From: an uncultured Alphaproteobacteria bacterium
GTDB lineage: Bacteria > Pseudomonadota > Alphaproteobacteria > HIMB59 > GCA-002718135
Direction: 5' to 3'
DNA: 64,000 bases
Assembly: GCA_902610845.1 (NCBI GenBank)
Contig: CACLXJ010000005.1
Span: 1-64,000 of the forward strand
Shown: piece by piece, positions 60,401 to 64,000 of the stretch
How the letters are laid out: every line of letters starts with the position of its first letter
Position numbering within the stretch: the first letter of the stretch is position 1
The notes under the pieces: model-generated
Seen by the model: only the letters and a program-made list of their open reading frames with translations
Told to the model about the DNA's origin: nothing
The model's database searches: none
Position numbers and translations under genes: made by a program

Positions 60401-62001
60401 GTAACTTGACTAAAATTTTGTCTAAAAAAGTGATGTAGTCCTCTATATTTATTTGAAAGTACAGCTAAAGGAGTATCGTCTCCCATTGATCCCGTTGCTT
60501 CTTTTTTTTCAGCAATCATAGGATGAAGTATTAATTCGATGTCTTCTACCGACCAAGCAAAGCATGCCATTCTTTTTCGTAAATCACCAGAATCTAAATC
60601 TCTAAATTCCTCATCTGCAGATTGCACAAGTTTATCAATATAGGTTATTTTTTTAGCCCAGTCGCCAAATGGCTTTGTATCAGCTAAGTATTTTTTTATC
60701 TCATGATCTTTAAAGAATTTTTTTTCTTTAAAGTTAACTGCTATTAATTGACCTGGTCCTACTCTCCCTCTTTCTACTACTTCATTTTCTCTAATATCAA
60801 CCATTCCAGTTTCAGATCCAGCGATAAGAAGATTTTTTGTTAATGTATATCTAATAGGTCTAAGGCCGTTTCTATCCATTCCAGCAATTGCCCAATCACC
60901 GTAAGCACCACATATTGCTGCTGGACCATCCCATGGCTCCATAACTGCTCCACCATAAGCATATAAATCTTTTATTTTTTTTGGAAAATCTCTTCTATGG
61001 GACCAAGCTTCTGGAATTGTTATTATTTTAGCCATAGGTAAAGAGCGATTAGCTTTGACTAATAACTCTATAGTTGAATCCAATGCAGCAGAGTCAGACG
61101 CTTTAGCATCAATTATAGGTTTTAAATCATTTACATTATTACCAAAATTTTTATGTTCCATTCTTGGCTCATGTGCAGCCATCCAATTTTTATTACCTTT
61201 AAGTGTATTTATTTCACCATTGTGAGCTATCACTCTAAAAGGCTGTGCCAAAGACCATGTTGGAAATGTATTGGTGGAATACCTTTGATGATAAACAGCA
61301 TATCGTGAAACAAAATTTTCATTTTGTATATCTGGGTAAAAATTAGAAAGTTGTTCTGCCAGAAACATACCCTTGTAAACAATAGACTGACAAGAGAGTG
61401 AGCAAATATAAAAGTCAGATATGTTTTGTTTTCTAATCTCTTTTTCTATTCTTTTTCTAATTATATAAAGTTTATTATCAAATTGCTTTTCATCTTCTAG
61501 TTCTTCATTACAAATTAGTATTTGTTCTATTTCAGGTCTTGTTGCTTTGGCCTTATCACCTATTATGGATGAATTAATTGGAACATGTCTCCAACCATAT
61601 ATTTTCAAACCTTCTTTAATTATTTCAGATTCAACAATTGTACGTGCATTTTCTTGAGCAGCAAAATCTGTACGTGGTAAAAAAATCATACCGACCCCAA
61701 AAGGGAAATCATTAGGAGCGTGGCCAGTTCTTTCTATTTGTTGAGTAAAAAAATTCTTTGGTATGGATAACTGTATTCCAGCACCATCACCTGTTTTACC
61801 ATCTGCATCAACTGCACCCCGGTGATATAAAACTCTTAAAGCTTGAACCCCTAACTCTACTATTTCTCTTGTCTCAGAGCCATTTAAAGATGCGATTAAT
61901 CCAACACCACATGATGAGTGTTCATCTTGTTCATTATAAATGTGATTTTCTTCTAGGAATTTTTTATCCTTTTTATACTTTTCAATAAAGTAATTATGCA
62001 T
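57484..62001 (-). CDS. gltB: Glutamate synthase large subunit
   Basis: [11 protein letters not shown] N-terminal Cys nucleophile; [32 protein letters not shown]; FeS [11 protein letters not shown]; 1505 aa. Confidence 0.98.
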   Translation of the reverse strand: [1505 protein letters not shown]

Positions 62002-63439
62002 TTACTACTTTCTTATTAATATTATTTTGATCGGCAAAATTATTTTCTAAATATTCATTAATATTTTTTGCTGCATCACGACCATCTTTGATTCCCCAAA
62101 CAACTAGACTTGCGCCACGAACAATGTCTCCAGCAGCAAATACTCCATCAACTGATGTCATCATATTTTTATAATTAATTTTTAGTGTACCCCATCTAGT
62201 AACTGTCAGGTCACTATTATCAAAAAGCTTAGGTAAATTTTCAGGTTCAAAACCTAGAGCTTCTATAACTAAATCAACATCCAGATCTTTTTCTGTACCT
62301 TCTTTTGGCTCTGGCTTCCTTCTACCTGACTCATCTGGTTCACCAAGTTGCATTAAAACTGTTCTGACATTTTTTAATGACCCGTTTCCAGAATATTCAG
62401 TTGGTAAAGTTAACCATTGAAAATCAACACCCTCTTCTATTGCATTTTGGACTTCTCTTTGTGAGCCAGGCATGTTTGTTTTATCACGTCTATAAAGACA
62501 CTTAACAGATTTTGCTCCTTGTCTTACGGCCGTTCTAACACAATCCATAGCGGTATCACCACCGCCAATAACAACTACATTTTTCACATTTGCGTTTAAT
62601 CTACCATTTGTGAAATCTTTAACCGTATCTTTTAAACCAGTCTTGTTACTTGCTATTAGAAAATCTAAAGCTGGCACAACATTATTAAAATTAGAATTAT
62701 TAAGATTAATTTCTCTAAATTTGTAAACCCCAGTCGCTATAAGAACTGCATCATGCTTATTTTTAATATCATCAAAAGTAATGTCTTTGCCAATATCACA
62801 GTTTAACTTAAACTTAATTCCACTTTCTTTAAGTCGATTAGTTCTTCTTATAACAATATCTTTTTCTAGTTTGAAATTTGGAATGCCATAAATTAAAAGA
62901 CCACCTGGTCTGTCGTAACGATCATATATTGTAACTTGAAACCCTTTTTTGCGAATTTCTTCTGCTGCTGCTAGACCAGCTGGACCAGAACCAATAATTC
63001 CTACACTCTGATTTCTTTCTTCAAGTGGTTCTATATTTTTAACCCAACCCTCTTCCCAGGCTTTATCAGTAATATATTTTTCTATCGATCCTATAGTAAC
63101 AGTACCGTGGCCAGATTGTTCAATTACACAGTTGCCCTCACACAAACGATCTTGTGGACATATACGACCACAAATTTCAGGCATGTTATTTGTAGAATTA
63201 GAGATTTCAAATGCTTCTTGCATTCTATCTTCAGCTGTAAGTTTTAACCAGTCGGGAATATTATTGTGAAGTGGGCAATGAACTTGGCAAAAAGGTACTC
63301 CACATTGAGAACATCTTGAAGCCTGTTCTTCAGCTTTTTGCGAAGCATATTTAGAGTAGATTTCATCAAACGACTTTACTCTTTCTTTAGCGGAAATTTT
63401 ACTTGGATTTTCCTTGTCTATTTTTGTAAATTTTAACAT
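61994..63439 (-). CDS. gltD: Glutamate synthase small subunit
   Basis: CSQCGVPFCQVHCPLHNNIPDWL; ICGRICPQDRLCEGNCV; GIIGSGPAGLAAAEEIRKKG. Confidence 0.97.
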   Translation of the reverse strand: MLKFTKIDKENPSKISAKERVKSFDEIYSKYASQKAEEQASRCSQCGVPFCQVHCPLHNNIPDWLKLTAEDRMQEAFEISNSTNNMPEICGRICPQDRLCEGNCVIEQSGHGTVTIGSIEKYITDKAWEEGWVKNIEPLEERNQSVGIIGSGPAGLAAAEEIRKKGFQVTIYDRYDRPGGLLIYGIPNFKLEKDIVIRRTNRLKESGIKFKLNCDIGKDITFDDIKNKHDAVLIATGVYKFREINLNNSNFNNVVPALDFLIASNKTGLKDTVKDFTNGRLNANVKNVVVIGGGDTAMDCVRTAVRQGAKSVKCLYRRDKTNMPGSQREVQNAIEEGVDFQWLTLPTEYSGNGSLKNVRTVLMQLGEPDESGRRKPEPKEGTEKDLDVDLVIEALGFEPENLPKLFDNSDLTVTRWGTLKINYKNMMTSVDGVFAAGDIVRGASLVVWGIKDGRDAAKNINEYLENNFADQNNINKKVVNA

Positions 63440-63557
63440 TTAGTTACCATTTGTGTACTATTTTATCTAGGTTGAAGCAAATACACATTCAAGATTAAAA
63501 AAGAAACAAAAATTTTGCAAAAGTAGTACCGTTTATGTACTAAAAGTAAAAATATCC

Positions 63558-64000
63558 CTAATTTACGACAATATTCTTAAGTACTTGTAATGTGTCCTGT
63601 GGATTAATATCAAGATTTTCTAACGATTTATCTACATTTACAGCAAGATTATCTTTTTCAAATAACATTAATTGTTCTGATGTAAGTGGTGAAATTGGAG
63701 TTTTTTCGGCAATATTTATCATAGGTTTCATTACTCCCATAGGCACAGGAACCAAAACTCTGGTTTTATTTAAAAAATTGGAAATATGATTGAAAAATTC
63801 TTTATAAGAATAAATTCTAGGACCAACTAACTCATAAATACTCTTTCCTGTAATACTAGTATTAATTATTTGATTAATAGCTAGAGATACATCGTCAATA
63901 AATACGGGTTGGAATTTTGTTGAACCATCTCCAAAAAGTGGGACAAAAAATGAAGTTTTAAATATTGGCAAAAGTCTTTTCATGAAAATATCGCCACCAC
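63558..64000 (-). CDS. NAD(P)-binding protein, NDUFA9-like atypical SDR (5' part outside window)
   Basis: Frame remains open to the window edge upstream of the track ATG (GGDIFMKRLLPIFKTSFFVPLFGDGSTKFQPVFIDDVSLAINQII); YELVGPRIYSYKEFF. Confidence 0.78.
   Translation of the reverse strand, partial: GGDIFMKRLLPIFKTSFFVPLFGDGSTKFQPVFIDDVSLAINQIINTSITGKSIYELVGPRIYSYKEFFNHISNFLNKTRVLVPVPMGVMKPMINIAEKTPISPLTSEQLMLFEKDNLAVNVDKSLENLDINPQDTLQVLKNIVVN

Noticed and set aside
57484-62001. Antisense ORFs such as 61758-61988 + and others in the track opposite housekeeping genes
   Set aside because: All overlap strongly supported CDSs on the other strand and lack recognisable domains or proper upstream signals.

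Overview
AT-rich window from a streamlined alphaproteobacterial-type chromosome (probably a marine, SAR11/HIMB59-like lineage; inferred from gene content, order and codon usage only). It is densely coding. Main blocks: cytochrome bc1 (petA and partial petB); a zinc-uptake locus (znuA, znuCB, zur); rpmH-rnpA-yidD-yidC-engB-argB-HAD-dapD-dapE; truA-fmt-def-recR-ybaB-dnaX with an SRP RNA just upstream of dnaX; pheA-kdsB; yejABEF-type peptide ABC transporter; a roughly 10.5 kb surface-glycan cassette containing a tRNA-Ser(GGA); lepA-pheT-pheS-rplT-rpmI-infC; a second glycosyltransferase cluster; gltBD; and a partial NDUFA9-like gene. No CRISPR array, transposase, integrase or prophage was seen. 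Most notable: (1) the zinc locus has a 27-aa peptide with 9 Cys (MKNQNPNPPKCGCSCSCCCTCEGGGCC) absent from the supplied ORF track, a ZnuA with 27 uninterrupted (D/E)(D/E)H triplets, and a near-perfect Zur-like palindrome between znuA and znuC; (2) dnaX carries an A9 run at the expected tau/gamma boundary with an immediate -1 frame TGA; (3) two interleaved perfect inverted repeats precede an orphan 58-aa ORF; (4) infC has no possible ATG start and has an ATT-TTG pair at the start; (5) six convergent gene pairs share a 4-bp overlapping stop; (6) two related polytopic membrane proteins sit in the glycan cassette. All calls come from reading the sequence; no database search was run.
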